NCBI RefSeq assembly: GCF_005845215.1
Contig: NZ_SPHO01000005.1
Span: 186,001-250,000, forward strand
Reading direction: 5' to 3'
Origin: Clostridium sp. 1001271st1 H5
Lineage (GTDB): Bacteria > Bacillota > Clostridia > Lachnospirales > Lachnospiraceae
Length of the DNA stretch: 64,000 nt
How positions within the stretch are numbered: position 1 is the first letter of the stretch; every line of letters begins with the position of its first letter. The translations under genes were made by a program, and so were the position numbers. Shown here in pieces: positions 8,118-17,543 of this stretch. Under the pieces are notes generated by a model that was not told the DNA's origin, ran no database searches, and saw nothing but the letters and a program-made list of their open reading frames with translations.

Positions 8118-9068
8118 ATGGGAGAACATAAGGAAAACAAACCGTGTATGAGGGATAGGAATGGCCTGACGGAAGAGGAATTTCTAAAACAATATAACCC
8201 GGGCCACTATGCCCGCCCGTCAGTGGCAGCGGATATGGCCATTTTCACGGTGACGGACCAGGAGGAGGCCAATTACAGAAAACTGCCGGAGAAGAACCTG
8301 AGCATCCTTCTGATTCAGAGGGGGGGACACCCTTATCTGGGGTGCTGGGCCCTGCCGGGAGGTTTTGTAAGGCCGGAGGAGACTACGGAGCAGGCTGCCA
8401 GAAGGGAGCTCAGGGAGGAAACCGGGCTGGGCCAGGTGTATATGGAGCAGCTGTATACGTTCAGCGAACCGGCAAGGGACCCCAGGACCTGGGTTATGAG
8501 CTGTTCCTATATGGCATTGGTGGACAGCAGCCAGCTTAAACTGCAGGCCGGCGATGACGCGGACAATGCCAGATGGTTTCATGTTTCCTGCCGTCTGACC
8601 GATGAATGCAGGGACTATGGGCGCAGCGGGACCACAGGCCAGGTGGAGTCAGTGGTGCACATACAGCATTACGAACTCAGACTATGGGCGGATGATACGG
8701 TCCTCTGTTCCGGGATTGAGAAAATGACCGTGAAGAGCAGGCAGGCGGAGACAGTGGAATATAAGATAACGGATAACCAGGGGCTGGCATTTGACCATGC
8801 CAGAATCATATTTTACGCCCTGGAACGGCTTCGCGGGAAGGTGGAATATACAAGTCTTGCCCTGCATCTGATGCCAGGGGAATTTACCCTGACACAGCTG
8901 CAGCAGGTATATGAGGTGATTCTGGATAAAAGCCTTTTAAAACCCGCCTTCCGCCGCAAGATTGCATCTCTGGTGGAGGAGACGGATTCCTTTACGGAAC
9001 GGGAAGGCCACCGGCCCTCGCGCCTTTACAGGAGAAAATGGGAGACTCAGGTACCTATTGACTTTTAA
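8118..9068 (+). CDS. NUDIX hydrolase with C-terminal NrtR-like winged helix
   Basis: 316 residues from ATG 8118, one base after the NADAR stop; in-frame ATGs at 8091 and 8106 are alternatives. A perfect NUDIX box is visible: G-x5-E-x7-REL-x-EE-x-GL (GGFVRPEETT, then RRELREETGL). It is preceded by LSILLIQRGGHPYLGCWALP, as in ADP-ribose pyrophosphatases. The last ~90 residues (ALERLRGKVEYTSLALHL, then TLTQLQQVYEVIL) match the winged-helix domain of NrtR-type regulators, which respond to ADP-ribose. It could be an enzyme, a transcription factor for NAD metabolism, or both. Confidence 0.88.
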   Translation: MGEHKENKPCMRDRNGLTEEEFLKQYNPGHYARPSVAADMAIFTVTDQEEANYRKLPEKNLSILLIQRGGHPYLGCWALPGGFVRPEETTEQAARRELREETGLGQVYMEQLYTFSEPARDPRTWVMSCSYMALVDSSQLKLQAGDDADNARWFHVSCRLTDECRDYGRSGTTGQVESVVHIQHYELRLWADDTVLCSGIEKMTVKSRQAETVEYKITDNQGLAFDHARIIFYALERLRGKVEYTSLALHLMPGEFTLTQLQQVYEVILDKSLLKPAFRRKIASLVEETDSFTEREGHRPSRLYRRKWETQVPIDF

Positions 9069-9086
9069 AAAGAGCCGTAGTATACT
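9058..9086 (+). promoter_or_regulatory. Promoter of the TPP-riboswitch operon
   Basis: TTGACT, a 17-bp spacer and TATACT, overlapping the stop of the NUDIX gene and lying just upstream of the riboswitch. Confidence 0.75.
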
Positions 9087-9096
9087 TGTCCCAACA

Positions 9097-9200
9097 ACGA
9101 AAAGGGGTGCTGGAGTGGAATCCGGCTGAGATGGAATATATTCTGAACCCTGATACCTGATCTGGATAATGCCAGCGTAGGAAGCCTGCAGAAGATATAA
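9097..9200 (+). promoter_or_regulatory. TPP riboswitch (THI element)
   Basis: The conserved TPP aptamer strings are present in order: GGGGTGC (9104-9110), GGCTGAGATGG, AACCCTGATACCTGATC, then GGATAATGCCAGCGTAGGAA. Thiamine pyrophosphate binding is expected to favour the terminator hairpin that follows, shutting off the thiamine-transport operon. Confidence 0.95.
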
Positions 9201-9215
9201 GTTTTTGTGAGTTTT

Positions 9216-9247
9216 ATCCCGCCCGGAATATCCGGACGGGATTTTTT
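9216..9247 (+). terminator. Riboswitch expression-platform terminator
   Basis: A 12-bp stem with one mismatch (arms ATCCCGCCCGGA and TCCGGACGGGAT) is followed by TTTTTT, 36 bp before the first gene. It is the regulated terminator of the TPP riboswitch. Confidence 0.85.
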
Positions 9248-9282
9248 AATCCATGTAATTTTCATAGAAAAGGAGAAACAGT

Positions 9283-9579
9283 ATGAACGCAAGCGTAGCA
9301 ATCCAGTCACTTCCAAAAGCAGCAGATGATGAGGAATTAATCCGTATTGTGGACGAGGTTATCGATTACATTAAGAGCACGGGGTTAAACTATTACGTAG
9401 GACCCTTTGAGACAACCATTGAAGGGGATTATGACCAGCTGATGGATATTGTAAAAGAGTGCCAGCACATTGCAGTCAGGGCAGGCGCTCCCTCTGTGGC
9501 TGCATATATCAAGGTTTCTTATCACCCCGAAGGAGATGTGCTTACCATTGAAAAGAAAGTCACCAAGCATCACCAGTAA
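9283..9579 (+). CDS. MTH1187/YkoF-like thiamine-binding protein
   Basis: 98 residues with AAAAGGAG before ATG. It matches the small MTH1187-type thiamine-binding family: an N-terminal ASVAIQSLP strand, a helix (ELIRIVDEVIDYIKS), YYVGPFETTIEGD, then a second helix and strand. Members bind thiamine or the HMP moiety and occur with ThiXYZ-type ABC transporters, as here. Being first behind the TPP riboswitch supports the role. Confidence 0.9.
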   Translation: MNASVAIQSLPKAADDEELIRIVDEVIDYIKSTGLNYYVGPFETTIEGDYDQLMDIVKECQHIAVRAGAPSVAAYIKVSYHPEGDVLTIEKKVTKHHQ

Positions 9580-10321
9580 ACTGTGGTCTGTTTCAGCCAT
9601 CCTTTCCATTCTTATCCTGTGGCAGCTTGCAGTGTCCCTTGGGCTGGTGGAGGGATTTATGCTCCCATCACCGGTCCAGGTAGCCGGAGCATTCATAAAG
9701 GAATTCCCGGCCCTTATGGAAAATGCCGGGATTACGCTGGCTGAGGCCGGGCTGGGACTGGTACTGGGAATCGCCACAGGCTTCGGGGCAGCTGTGCTGA
9801 TGGACCGGTTTGATAAGGCATACAAGGCTTTTTATCCCATCATTGTACTGACCCAGACCGTACCGGCGGTTGCCATTGCGCCTCTTCTGGTGCTGTGGTT
9901 CGGCTATGAAATGACTCCCAAGGTTATACTGATTGTCATTACCACGTTCTTTCCCATCACAGTGGGGCTGCTCACCGGATTCAGGGCAGCTGACCCGGAT
10001 GCGGTGAATCTGTTGAAGGCCATGGGAGCGGGCCGGTTCCAGATATTCCGGTATATCAAGCTGCCGGGCGCCATGGGCCAGTTTTTTTCCAGTCTCAAGA
10101 TATCTGCCTCCTATGCTGTGGTGGGGGCTGTGATTGCCGAGTGGCTGGGCGGTTTCGGCGGACTGGGCGTTTACATGACAAGGGTAAAGAAGGCATTTTC
10201 CTTTGACAAGATGTTCGCGGTTATTTTCCTGATATCGGCTATCAGCTTAATCCTGATGTGGGCCGTGGAACTGCTTCAGAAAAAATGCATGCCATGGGAA
10301 ACCAATCTGAAACAAAAATAG
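9536..10321 (+). CDS. ABC transporter permease (ThiX-type, SsuC family)
   Basis: About 261 residues from ATG 9536, or 257 from TTG 9548, which is better spaced (12 bp) from AGGAG at 9531. Either start overlaps the preceding gene by about 30-45 bp. Six hydrophobic segments, with the coupling-helix loop EAA-like motif AADPDAVNLLKAMGAGRFQIF and the PLLVLWFGYEM region typical of SsuC/TauC/ThiX permeases. With the lipoprotein and ATPase that follow it forms an importer for thiamine or its pyrimidine precursor. Confidence 0.9.
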   Translation: MCLPLKRKSPSITSKLWSVSAILSILILWQLAVSLGLVEGFMLPSPVQVAGAFIKEFPALMENAGITLAEAGLGLVLGIATGFGAAVLMDRFDKAYKAFYPIIVLTQTVPAVAIAPLLVLWFGYEMTPKVILIVITTFFPITVGLLTGFRAADPDAVNLLKAMGAGRFQIFRYIKLPGAMGQFFSSLKISASYAVVGAVIAEWLGGFGGLGVYMTRVKKAFSFDKMFAVIFLISAISLILMWAVELLQKKCMPWETNLKQK

Positions 10322-10380
10322 AACGGAAGACAGATATCCGGCATAACACAAAGGTGTTCCGTAAAGAGGAGAGGATTAGA

Positions 10381-11496
10381 ATGAAAAATAAACGCGCAAG
10401 TATGCTGATGGCGTCCCTGTGCCTGGGAGTACTTCTTGCCGGGTGCGGCAGGGCTCCGGTTACAGGAGATAAGACCGCCCCCGGCCAGTCTGTGGCTGAT
10501 ACACAGAAAGAAACCGCATCAAAGGAAATTACACAGAAGGAAACTGCACAAACGGGAGCCGGAAACCAGGGTGAAAACACGCCGGGACAGGATGTAAAAA
10601 AGCTGACGTTCGTTCTGGACTGGACGCCCAACACCAACCATACAGGTATCTATGTTGCCCGGGAAAAGGGGTATTTTAAGGATGCGGGCCTGGAAGTGGA
10701 AATCGTGCAGCCGCCGGAAAACGGGGCCGAGGTATTGGCTGCCTCGGGCAAGGCCCAGTTCGCCATGTCCTTCCAGGACAGCCTGGCGCCCGCGTTTTCA
10801 GGGGACAATCCCCTTCCCGTGACCGCTGTGGCAGGAGTTATACAGCACAATACATCCGGTATTATTTCCGCGAAAGGCGGGGGAATGGACCGCCCAAAGG
10901 GACTGGAGGGGAAAAAGTATGCCACCTGGGACCTTCCGGTGGAAAAGGCTACCATAAAGGATGTAATGGAAGCGGACGGAGGGGACTTTGATAAGGTGGA
11001 GCTGATTCCCAGCACAGTGACGGACGAGGTGACGGCCCTGAAGACAAAATCCGTGGATGCCATATGGATTTTCTATGCATGGGCAGGCGTCAAGACAGAG
11101 CTGGAAGGCCTGGAGACAGACTATTTCGCATTTGCTGATTTAAATCCTGTATTTGATTTTTATACACCGGTTATCATAGCCAACAATACATTCCTCCAGG
11201 AGGAGCCTGAGACAGCCAGGGCATTTCTGGAAGCGGTCAGCAGGGGATATGAGTTTGCCATAGAACATCCCCGGGAGGCAGGGGACATTCTGTTAAAGGC
11301 TGCGCCGGAGCTGGACCCGGAGCTGGTAAAAGCCAGTCAGGAATACCTGGCGGATAAATACCGGGCCGACGCACCCCAATGGGGATACATTGACCAGGAG
11401 CGCTGGGATGGGTATTACGCGTGGCTGAATGAAAAAGGGCTTACGGAAACGCCCATTGAGGCGGGAACCGGATTTACCAACGATTATCTGCCGTAA
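10381..11496 (+). CDS. ABC transporter substrate-binding lipoprotein (ThiY/NMT1-like)
   Basis: 371 residues from ATG 10381 (AAAGAGGAGAGG upstream). The signal peptide ends in lipobox LLAGC. A Thr/Lys/Glu-rich linker leads to the NMT1/THI5-like domain: FVLDWTPNTNHTGIYVAREKGYF, split here as DWTPNTNH and EKGYFKDAGLEVEIV. This is the family that binds the pyrimidine precursor of thiamine in ThiXYZ systems. Position behind a TPP riboswitch supports a thiamine-precursor substrate, but the exact ligand is inferred. Confidence 0.9.
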   Translation: MKNKRASMLMASLCLGVLLAGCGRAPVTGDKTAPGQSVADTQKETASKEITQKETAQTGAGNQGENTPGQDVKKLTFVLDWTPNTNHTGIYVAREKGYFKDAGLEVEIVQPPENGAEVLAASGKAQFAMSFQDSLAPAFSGDNPLPVTAVAGVIQHNTSGIISAKGGGMDRPKGLEGKKYATWDLPVEKATIKDVMEADGGDFDKVELIPSTVTDEVTALKTKSVDAIWIFYAWAGVKTELEGLETDYFAFADLNPVFDFYTPVIIANNTFLQEEPETARAFLEAVSRGYEFAIEHPREAGDILLKAAPELDPELVKASQEYLADKYRADAPQWGYIDQERWDGYYAWLNEKGLTETPIEAGTGFTNDYLP

Positions 11497-11570
11497 GGCC
11501 GGGGACGGAAAGGCAGTGGACAGATTGTCCGGCGGAGAAAAGGCCGGACCAGCCGGGCCAGGAGGAGAAC

Positions 11571-12317
11571 ATGGAGCAACTGAAGGTAGAGGGAATTTCA
11601 AAATCCTTTGACGGGGAGCCGGTGCTGGCGGATATATCCATAACCCTGAACAAGGGTGAGCTGGTGTCGCTTCTGGGAATCAGCGGAGGCGGAAAAACCA
11701 CGCTTTTTAATATCATTGCAGGGCTGTCAAGACCGGATGCAGGGCGGGTCCTTCTGGACGGGGAGGACGTGACCGGCTGTCCGGGCCGGGTGAGCTATAT
11801 GCTGCAGAAGGACCTGCTCCTTCCCTACCGGACCATAGAGGACAATGTGTCCCTTCCGCTGGTTGTAAAAGGAATGAAGAAGGGGAAGGCGCGGGAGCAG
11901 GCAGCGCCCTACTTCCGTCAGTTCGGCCTGGAGGGCACACAGAAGAAATATCCGGCCCAGCTGTCAGGAGGCATGCGTCAGAGGGCGGCCCTGCTTCGCA
12001 CCTATCTGTTTTCAGGCAGTGTGGCCCTGCTGGACGAGCCCTTTTCAGCACTGGACATGCTGACCAAGAAATCAGTCCATGACTGGTATCTGAAGGTGAT
12101 GGATGAAATCCACCTGTCCACCCTGTTCATTACCCATGACATTGAAGAGTCCATATTGCTGTCCGACCGGATATACCTGCTGACAGGCAGGCCTGGAAGG
12201 ATAACGGAGGAGCTTGTTATAAGAGAGCCCAAGCCCAGGGACAGGGATTTCAGCCTTACGGAAGAATTCCTGGAATATAAGAGGCACATACTGAGACATC
12301 TGGAAAGAACAACCTGA
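11571..12317 (+). CDS. ABC transporter ATP-binding protein (ThiZ-type)
   Basis: 248 residues with GGAGGAGAAC before ATG. Walker A GISGGGKTT (residues ~37-45), Q-loop YMLQKDLLLPYR, signature LSGGMRQRAALLR, Walker B VALLDEPFSALD and switch His ITHDIEES. The -MRQR- signature and length match SsuB/TauB/ThiZ. It energises the importer formed with the two preceding genes. A weak terminator follows. Confidence 0.93.
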   Translation: MEQLKVEGISKSFDGEPVLADISITLNKGELVSLLGISGGGKTTLFNIIAGLSRPDAGRVLLDGEDVTGCPGRVSYMLQKDLLLPYRTIEDNVSLPLVVKGMKKGKAREQAAPYFRQFGLEGTQKKYPAQLSGGMRQRAALLRTYLFSGSVALLDEPFSALDMLTKKSVHDWYLKVMDEIHLSTLFITHDIEESILLSDRIYLLTGRPGRITEELVIREPKPRDRDFSLTEEFLEYKRHILRHLERTT

Positions 12318-12338
12318 AAAAGAACAGCCTGAAAAATG

Positions 12339-12372
12339 AGGAGCCCTTTCACCGGTTCCTTATTTTATTTTT
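12339..12372 (+). terminator. Probable terminator of the thiamine-transport operon
   Basis: Arms AGGAGCC and GGTTCCT (7 bp with one G-U) with an 8-nt loop, followed by a T-rich tract TATTTTATTTTT. Confidence 0.55.
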
Positions 12373-12420
12373 CTATCTATTATGTTTATATATATTGTTT
12401 TCCTGTATTTTACCATAAGG

Positions 12421-12450
12421 TTGACGGGGACAGGTAAAAAATATTATAAT
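12421..12450 (+). promoter_or_regulatory. Promoter of the GGDEF/EAL gene
   Basis: TTGACG, an 18-bp spacer and TATAAT, 46 bp before the start codon. Confidence 0.7.
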
Positions 12451-12495
12451 TAATATATTTCAATGATAAGCTGCGTGCGGAAAAGAGGTACTTGC

Positions 12496-15468
12496 ATGAG
12501 TACGAAAAGAAGCAGTGATGAGACAAGCATTTACATTATAGACAGGGATTACAGGCTGGTGCATTTTAATGACGCCCTGAAGCGGCGGTTTAAGGATGTG
12601 CGCTGCGGTGATTTCTGCTATGAGAAGCTGTGCAGCGAGGACAGGCCCTGCCAGGGCTGTCCGCTAAATGAAGATTCGGACGGGGCTGTCATGTTTTATA
12701 ACAAAGCCATCCAGCAGTGGGTGGAAGTGAGTACAGGTGACATGGACTGGCCGGGACATGGGGCCTGCCGGGTGATTCTGGTCCGGGAAATCTATGAGGG
12801 CAATAAGAATCTCTTTTACAACCTTACCAGCATTTCTGCCTATGACGAATTGTTTGAGCTGAATTTCACCAGGGATTACTATAAGATACTGTACCATCAG
12901 GAGGGGAAGTATGTAATTCCTGCGCCGGAGGGAACGCTGGGCTCCATGGTCCGGGATGTATCGGAACACATGATTCATCCGGACGATGCCCGGCGGTTCC
13001 TGACGTTCTGGGACCCGGAGCGCATCACATCCTGCCTTTGGGACCGTGATGACAGCCGCGTCCTGAAAGGGGAGTTCCGCAAACGGAAGGTGGACGGAAC
13101 CTGGTGCTGGGTGGCGCAGATTGTAGTGCCTATTTTGAACGGCGCTGAGGACGAGAACATTGTCATGTGCTTTATACAGGACATTGACGAGCAAAAACGC
13201 AGGGAAGAATCATTGACCAGGGGAAATCAGGAGCCGGAGGAGCGCCCGGACCCCGTCACCGGGCTTTGCAGGAGGCCGGTGTTTTTCAGGCAGTCGGACG
13301 CTTTCCTGAAACATGTAAGAAACCCTGAGGATTACTGCCTCATGGCCATTGATATTGAGCATTTTAAGCTATTTAATGACTGGTATGGGCCGGAAACAGG
13401 GGACCGCCTGCTGGCCATGATTGGGGCACTGCTGGATAAGACGCGGGCAGAGGAGGGCGGGCTGGCCGGTTATATGGGCGGAGACGATTTCGTTATACTG
13501 CTTCCGGATGCGCCCGCTGTCCTGCGCAGGCTGCAGGAGGAGATAACCAGGTACATGAAGGAGTATGGCGGCACAGCCGGCTTCCTTCCGGCCTTTGGCA
13601 TCTATGGAATTGACGGTGGGGGCCTCCCTGTCAGCAACATGTATGACCTGGCCGTCATAGCCCTGTCCTCGGTGAAGGGTAATTACGCCCAGAGGGTCAG
13701 CCGGTATGACAGCCGCATGAAGCAGAAGATGGAGGAGGACCACAGGCTTTTATCTGAGATACAGCGGGCCCTGGCCAATGGCGAATTCACCTTCTATGCC
13801 CAGCCCAAGTGCAATATGCGGACCGGAAAGATTGTGGGGCTGGAATCCCTGGTGCGATGGAACCACCCGGTGCGGGGCCTCATAGCCCCCGGCGTGTTCA
13901 TTCCCCTTTTGGAGAACAACGGGCTCATAACAAAGCTGGACCTGTATGTCTGGGAGGAGGTCTGCAGGAATGTCAGAAAATGGATAGACAGCGGCCGCAG
14001 GCCCATTCCCATATCGGTCAATGTGTCCAGGATGGACATTTATGCCCTGAATGTGACCCAGGTATTCCAGGAGCTTATCAGACGCTACTGCCTGGACCCC
14101 GGGCTGATAGAGATAGAGATTACGGAGAGCGCCTATGTGGAGGAATACAAGGTCATAACAGCTGTGGTGGAGGAGCTGCGGACCGCAGGCTTTACCGTGC
14201 TTATGGATGATTTCGGCAGCGGTTATTCATCCCTGAACATGCTGAAGGATGTAAATGTGGATGTCCTGAAAATCGACATGAAATTCCTGGATATGGACCG
14301 CAGCAGCGTGGACAAGGGCATGGGAATCCTGGAGGCAATCACCCGTATGGCCAATATTGTGGGCATACGCATGATAGCGGAGGGAGTCGAGAGCAAGGAA
14401 CAGATGGAGCTGCTTCTGGACATGGGCTGCACCTACGGGCAGGGATATTATTTCTACCATCCCATGCCCATAGAAGTTTTTGAACCGCTTCTGTCAGATG
14501 AGGCCAACATTGATTTCAGGGGAATCAAGGCGAGGCAGATTGAGCGGATTCGTCTTCAGGAGCTGATGAACGGGGACATGGTAAGCGATGCCATGATGAA
14601 TAATATTCTGGGCGCTGTTGCATTTTATGATTTATACGAGGGCAGGCTGGAGCTTCTGAGGGTCAATGAGCAGTACTGTTCCGTCACCCGCACCACGGGC
14701 ATGGACCTGGAGGAAGTACGCAAATCCATTATGGACACCATATTTGAGGAGGACAGGAGCCGTGTGATGGAAATATTCAGCCGGGCCAGACAAAATCCTA
14801 TAAAAGGAGCGGAAGGGGACCTGCGCAGCAGGCGGGGAGACGGAACTTCCATGTGGATGCATCTGAGGGTATTTTTCCTCAGGGAGCAGGACGGCCACTG
14901 GCTTTACTACGGAGCCATAAGCGATATATCCCAGCAGAAGCACAGGGAGCAGCAGCTGGAAGCCTCCCGGCGCGCCCTGTCGTCCGCAGTATATATTTCG
15001 GAAAAGGACGAGTCCTTCATGAAGCTGGACGAGGAGAACCGCAGGGCCGCTGCCTCCATCTTTGCCCAGATGATGCCCGGCGGCATGATAGGAGGTTACT
15101 GCGAGGAAGGATTTCCGCTGTATTTTGCCAACCATGAGATGGTAAAGCTGCTGGGCTATGAAACCTTTGAGGAATTGCGGGAGGCAATCCGGGGACAGGT
15201 CATCAACACCATTCACCCGGATGACCGGGAACGGGTGGCGGCAGACATAGGACCGCGGTATTACACCGGCCTGGAATACACCACCACCTACCGCATGCCC
15301 AAGAAGGACGGCACCTGGTTCTGGACCCTGGACAAGGGCCGTGTCATTGAGGCGGAGGACGGCCGCCTGGCTATCATCAGCGCCTGCACGGACATCTCCG
15401 AGAGCATGGAGGCCCGGCGCCTGCTACACCAACCTTTGGGAGATACGGCGGATAATGAATTCAATTGA
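12496..15468 (+). CDS. PAS-GGDEF-EAL-PAS cyclic-di-GMP signalling protein
   Basis: 990 residues from ATG 12496 (GAGGT at 7 bp); an ATG at 12463 lacks a site. Order: a PAS-like N-terminus with a Cys cluster (CYEKLCSEDRPCQGCP), a second PAS around HPDDARRF, a GGDEF domain with MGGDDF, an EAL domain (GLESLVRWNHP, NVSRMD, EITESAY, MDDFGSGYSS, LKIDMKF, AEGVES, GQGYYFYHP), then two more PAS-like domains (second with HPDDRERV) at the C-terminus. The EAL catalytic residues look present (E of ESL, N, E, DD, K, E, Q), so phosphodiesterase activity is likely. GGDDF may be active or regulatory. No membrane segments, so it acts in the cytoplasm. Confidence 0.92.
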   Translation: MSTKRSSDETSIYIIDRDYRLVHFNDALKRRFKDVRCGDFCYEKLCSEDRPCQGCPLNEDSDGAVMFYNKAIQQWVEVSTGDMDWPGHGACRVILVREIYEGNKNLFYNLTSISAYDELFELNFTRDYYKILYHQEGKYVIPAPEGTLGSMVRDVSEHMIHPDDARRFLTFWDPERITSCLWDRDDSRVLKGEFRKRKVDGTWCWVAQIVVPILNGAEDENIVMCFIQDIDEQKRREESLTRGNQEPEERPDPVTGLCRRPVFFRQSDAFLKHVRNPEDYCLMAIDIEHFKLFNDWYGPETGDRLLAMIGALLDKTRAEEGGLAGYMGGDDFVILLPDAPAVLRRLQEEITRYMKEYGGTAGFLPAFGIYGIDGGGLPVSNMYDLAVIALSSVKGNYAQRVSRYDSRMKQKMEEDHRLLSEIQRALANGEFTFYAQPKCNMRTGKIVGLESLVRWNHPVRGLIAPGVFIPLLENNGLITKLDLYVWEEVCRNVRKWIDSGRRPIPISVNVSRMDIYALNVTQVFQELIRRYCLDPGLIEIEITESAYVEEYKVITAVVEELRTAGFTVLMDDFGSGYSSLNMLKDVNVDVLKIDMKFLDMDRSSVDKGMGILEAITRMANIVGIRMIAEGVESKEQMELLLDMGCTYGQGYYFYHPMPIEVFEPLLSDEANIDFRGIKARQIERIRLQELMNGDMVSDAMMNNILGAVAFYDLYEGRLELLRVNEQYCSVTRTTGMDLEEVRKSIMDTIFEEDRSRVMEIFSRARQNPIKGAEGDLRSRRGDGTSMWMHLRVFFLREQDGHWLYYGAISDISQQKHREQQLEASRRALSSAVYISEKDESFMKLDEENRRAAASIFAQMMPGGMIGGYCEEGFPLYFANHEMVKLLGYETFEELREAIRGQVINTIHPDDRERVAADIGPRYYTGLEYTTTYRMPKKDGTWFWTLDKGRVIEAEDGRLAIISACTDISESMEARRLLHQPLGDTADNEFN

Positions 15469-15526
15469 CCTGTCATAATAGAAAAGACGGACAACCAGCC
15501 ATATAAAGCAGAAGGAGACAACCCTT

Positions 15527-16282
15527 ATGATTCTATATTTTTCTGGAACAGGAAACAGTGAGTATACAGCAAGGAGAATCAGCCTTGAGACAAAGGACAA
15601 AATCCTGAATCTGGAAGAAAAAATACGCAGCCGTGATTTTACAGGCATGTACTCGGATACCCCATGGGTGGTGGTTTCCCCCACCTATGCATGGAGAATC
15701 CCGCGCATTGTGCAGGAGTGGCTGGAAAACACGGAATTAACCGGAAACAGAAACATATATTTTGTAATGACCTGCGGAGGAAACATTGGAAACGCCGGTA
15801 AATACCTGGAAAAATTAGCTGCCGCCAAACACCTGGACTATTCAGGCTGCGCCCAGATAATCATGCCTGAAAACTACATTGCAATGTTTACCACGCCCAC
15901 ACAGGAAGAAGCAGCACGGATAATCCGCCAATCCCAAAGCGCAACCGACAAAACCGCCCGGCTCATCAAACACGGCAGGCCTATCCCCCGGCTTCCCGTA
16001 ACGCTGAAGGACAGAATCAACAGCGGCATTGTAAACGCACTGTTTTACCCTGTCTTTGTCCACGCCAAAAAGTTCCGCTCCACAGATGCCTGCATCTCCT
16101 GCGGAAAATGCGCTGCCGTCTGTCCTTTGAACAACATACGCCTGAAGAACGGAACTCCTGTATGGGGGCAAAGCTGCACCCACTGCATGGCCTGCATCAG
16201 CCGCTGTCCGGCCAAAGCCATTGAATACGGGAAACACAGCCAGAACCTGCCGCGTTACACCTGCCCTGAACATATAAGCTGA
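15527..16282 (+). CDS. EFR1-family ferredoxin (flavodoxin domain plus two 4Fe-4S clusters)
   Basis: 251 residues. The N-terminal flavodoxin-like domain starts YFSGTGNSEYTARR (phosphate-binding loop SGTGN) and contains VVVSPTYAWRIP. The C-terminus has two Cys-x2-Cys-x2-Cys-x3-Cys-Pro ferredoxin motifs (CISCGKCAAVCP and CTHCMACISRCP). EFR1 proteins are thought to shuttle electrons in anaerobes; the partner is unknown. The flanking genes give no clue, and the 3' end faces the convergent PTS gene. Confidence 0.92.
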   Translation: MILYFSGTGNSEYTARRISLETKDKILNLEEKIRSRDFTGMYSDTPWVVVSPTYAWRIPRIVQEWLENTELTGNRNIYFVMTCGGNIGNAGKYLEKLAAAKHLDYSGCAQIIMPENYIAMFTTPTQEEAARIIRQSQSATDKTARLIKHGRPIPRLPVTLKDRINSGIVNALFYPVFVHAKKFRSTDACISCGKCAAVCPLNNIRLKNGTPVWGQSCTHCMACISRCPAKAIEYGKHSQNLPRYTCPEHIS

Positions 16283-16312
16283 ATACGAACCACAAGAATA
16301 AACCCTTCCATT

Positions 16313-17341
16313 TTACAAATTCAGCTTCAAATCCCCCTCCTTAATCCACCCCATCTTCCGCAGCACCTCTCCAAACACAAAGGTCAGCACAGCGGGCAGC
16401 AGGAAGCACACCAAAAGGATGCCCACCCACATCCTGGTCCCGCCGCCCATGGCCGTGTATACGCCGATGGGGCCTACCAGACCGCAGGTGCCCATGCCTG
16501 ACCCGGCAGGGATGTTTTCCAGGCAAAAGACCATGGTGGCTATGGGGCCAGTAATCATGGATGCCAGTGTGGGAGGTATCCAGATACGGGGATTCAGCAC
16601 GATGTTGCCCATCTGCAGCATACTGGTTCCCAGGCCCTGGGCCATCAGTCCGCCCACTTTATTCTCCCGGTAGCTCATGACGGCAAAGCCAATCATCTGG
16701 GCGCAGCAGCCGGCTGTGGCTGCTCCCCCGGCCAGTCCGTCCAGGGATAAGGCGATACAGATGGCTGCACTGCTGATGGGAAGGGTCAGGGCAATGCCGA
16801 TAAGGGCCGACACCAGGATTCCCATGATAAAGGGCTGCATTTCCGTGGCCGTCTTTACCAGATTCCCAAACCAGCTCATGAATCCGGCCACGCCGGGTCC
16901 TACAAACTGGGCCACCAGCACACCGGATATAATGGTGAGTCCGGGGGTTACAATGATGTCCAGGCGGGTTTCCTTGGATACAATTTTGCCTAGTTCAGCC
17001 GCCACAATGGTGGCCACCAGAGCGCCAACAGGACCTCCCAGGGCATTGCCCGCAATGCCTACCGTGGCGGCGGAGAACAGCACCAGCTGGGGCGCTTTTA
17101 AGGCGTGGGCAATGGCGATGCCAAGGGCTGCGCCGGTAGCGCTTTTTGCATAGTCCGCAATGACATTGAAAATTTCTATCTGGAACTGCTGCCCCAGGGT
17201 ACCGAAAATGGTGCCGATGAGAAGGGATGCAAACAGGCCGAAGGCCATGGCTCCCAGGGCGTCAATCAGATAGGTCTGTACCGTGATGTTTACATTTTTC
17301 CGCTTCAGGAATTCTTTCACACTTGATTTTGCCATACTCAT
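16313..17341 (-). CDS. PTS-type sugar transporter subunit IIC
   Basis: 342 residues with about eight to ten membrane segments. It fits the stand-alone EIIC-like family: KNVNITVQTYLIDALGAMAFGLF at the N-terminus, a Gly/Ala-rich core (GALVATIVAAELGKIVS) and LPISSAAICIALSLDG. No EIIA or EIIB gene is adjacent, so its sugar and phosphate-donor partners are unknown. A GGGAGAA ribosome-binding site lies upstream on the minus strand. Confidence 0.85.
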   Translation of the reverse strand: MSMAKSSVKEFLKRKNVNITVQTYLIDALGAMAFGLFASLLIGTIFGTLGQQFQIEIFNVIADYAKSATGAALGIAIAHALKAPQLVLFSAATVGIAGNALGGPVGALVATIVAAELGKIVSKETRLDIIVTPGLTIISGVLVAQFVGPGVAGFMSWFGNLVKTATEMQPFIMGILVSALIGIALTLPISSAAICIALSLDGLAGGAATAGCCAQMIGFAVMSYRENKVGGLMAQGLGTSMLQMGNIVLNPRIWIPPTLASMITGPIATMVFCLENIPAGSGMGTCGLVGPIGVYTAMGGGTRMWVGILLVCFLLPAVLTFVFGEVLRKMGWIKEGDLKLNL

Positions 17342-17481
17342 ATTCTCCCTTTTTCCGGGCTGGGGGGTGTATTAGCATTGATACGCTCCGGAGCCTTTAT
17401 TTTGTTAGGGATTTTATCACATATTCATAAAAATGCAAGGATTTTGACTAAAATCGCAATTTTTGTTAAAATATTAACAGA

Positions 17482-17510
17482 TTGCAAAATGATATGGTGT
17501 GGGATATAAT
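17482..17510 (+). promoter_or_regulatory. Promoter of the PAP2 gene
   Basis: TTGCAA, a 17-bp spacer and TATAAT, 34 bp before the start codon. A second candidate (TTGACT, 17 bp, TAAAAT) lies at 17444-17472 in the same 202-bp divergent gap. Confidence 0.65.
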
Positions 17511-17543
17511 GGTATGAACAGGGGATATTAACCTGGAAATGAG

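Noticed and set aside
5695..17393. Shared 13-mer ATACGCTCCGGAG at 5695-5707 and 17381-17393
   Set aside because: A single 13-mer match is expected by chance within 64 kb, and the contexts differ.
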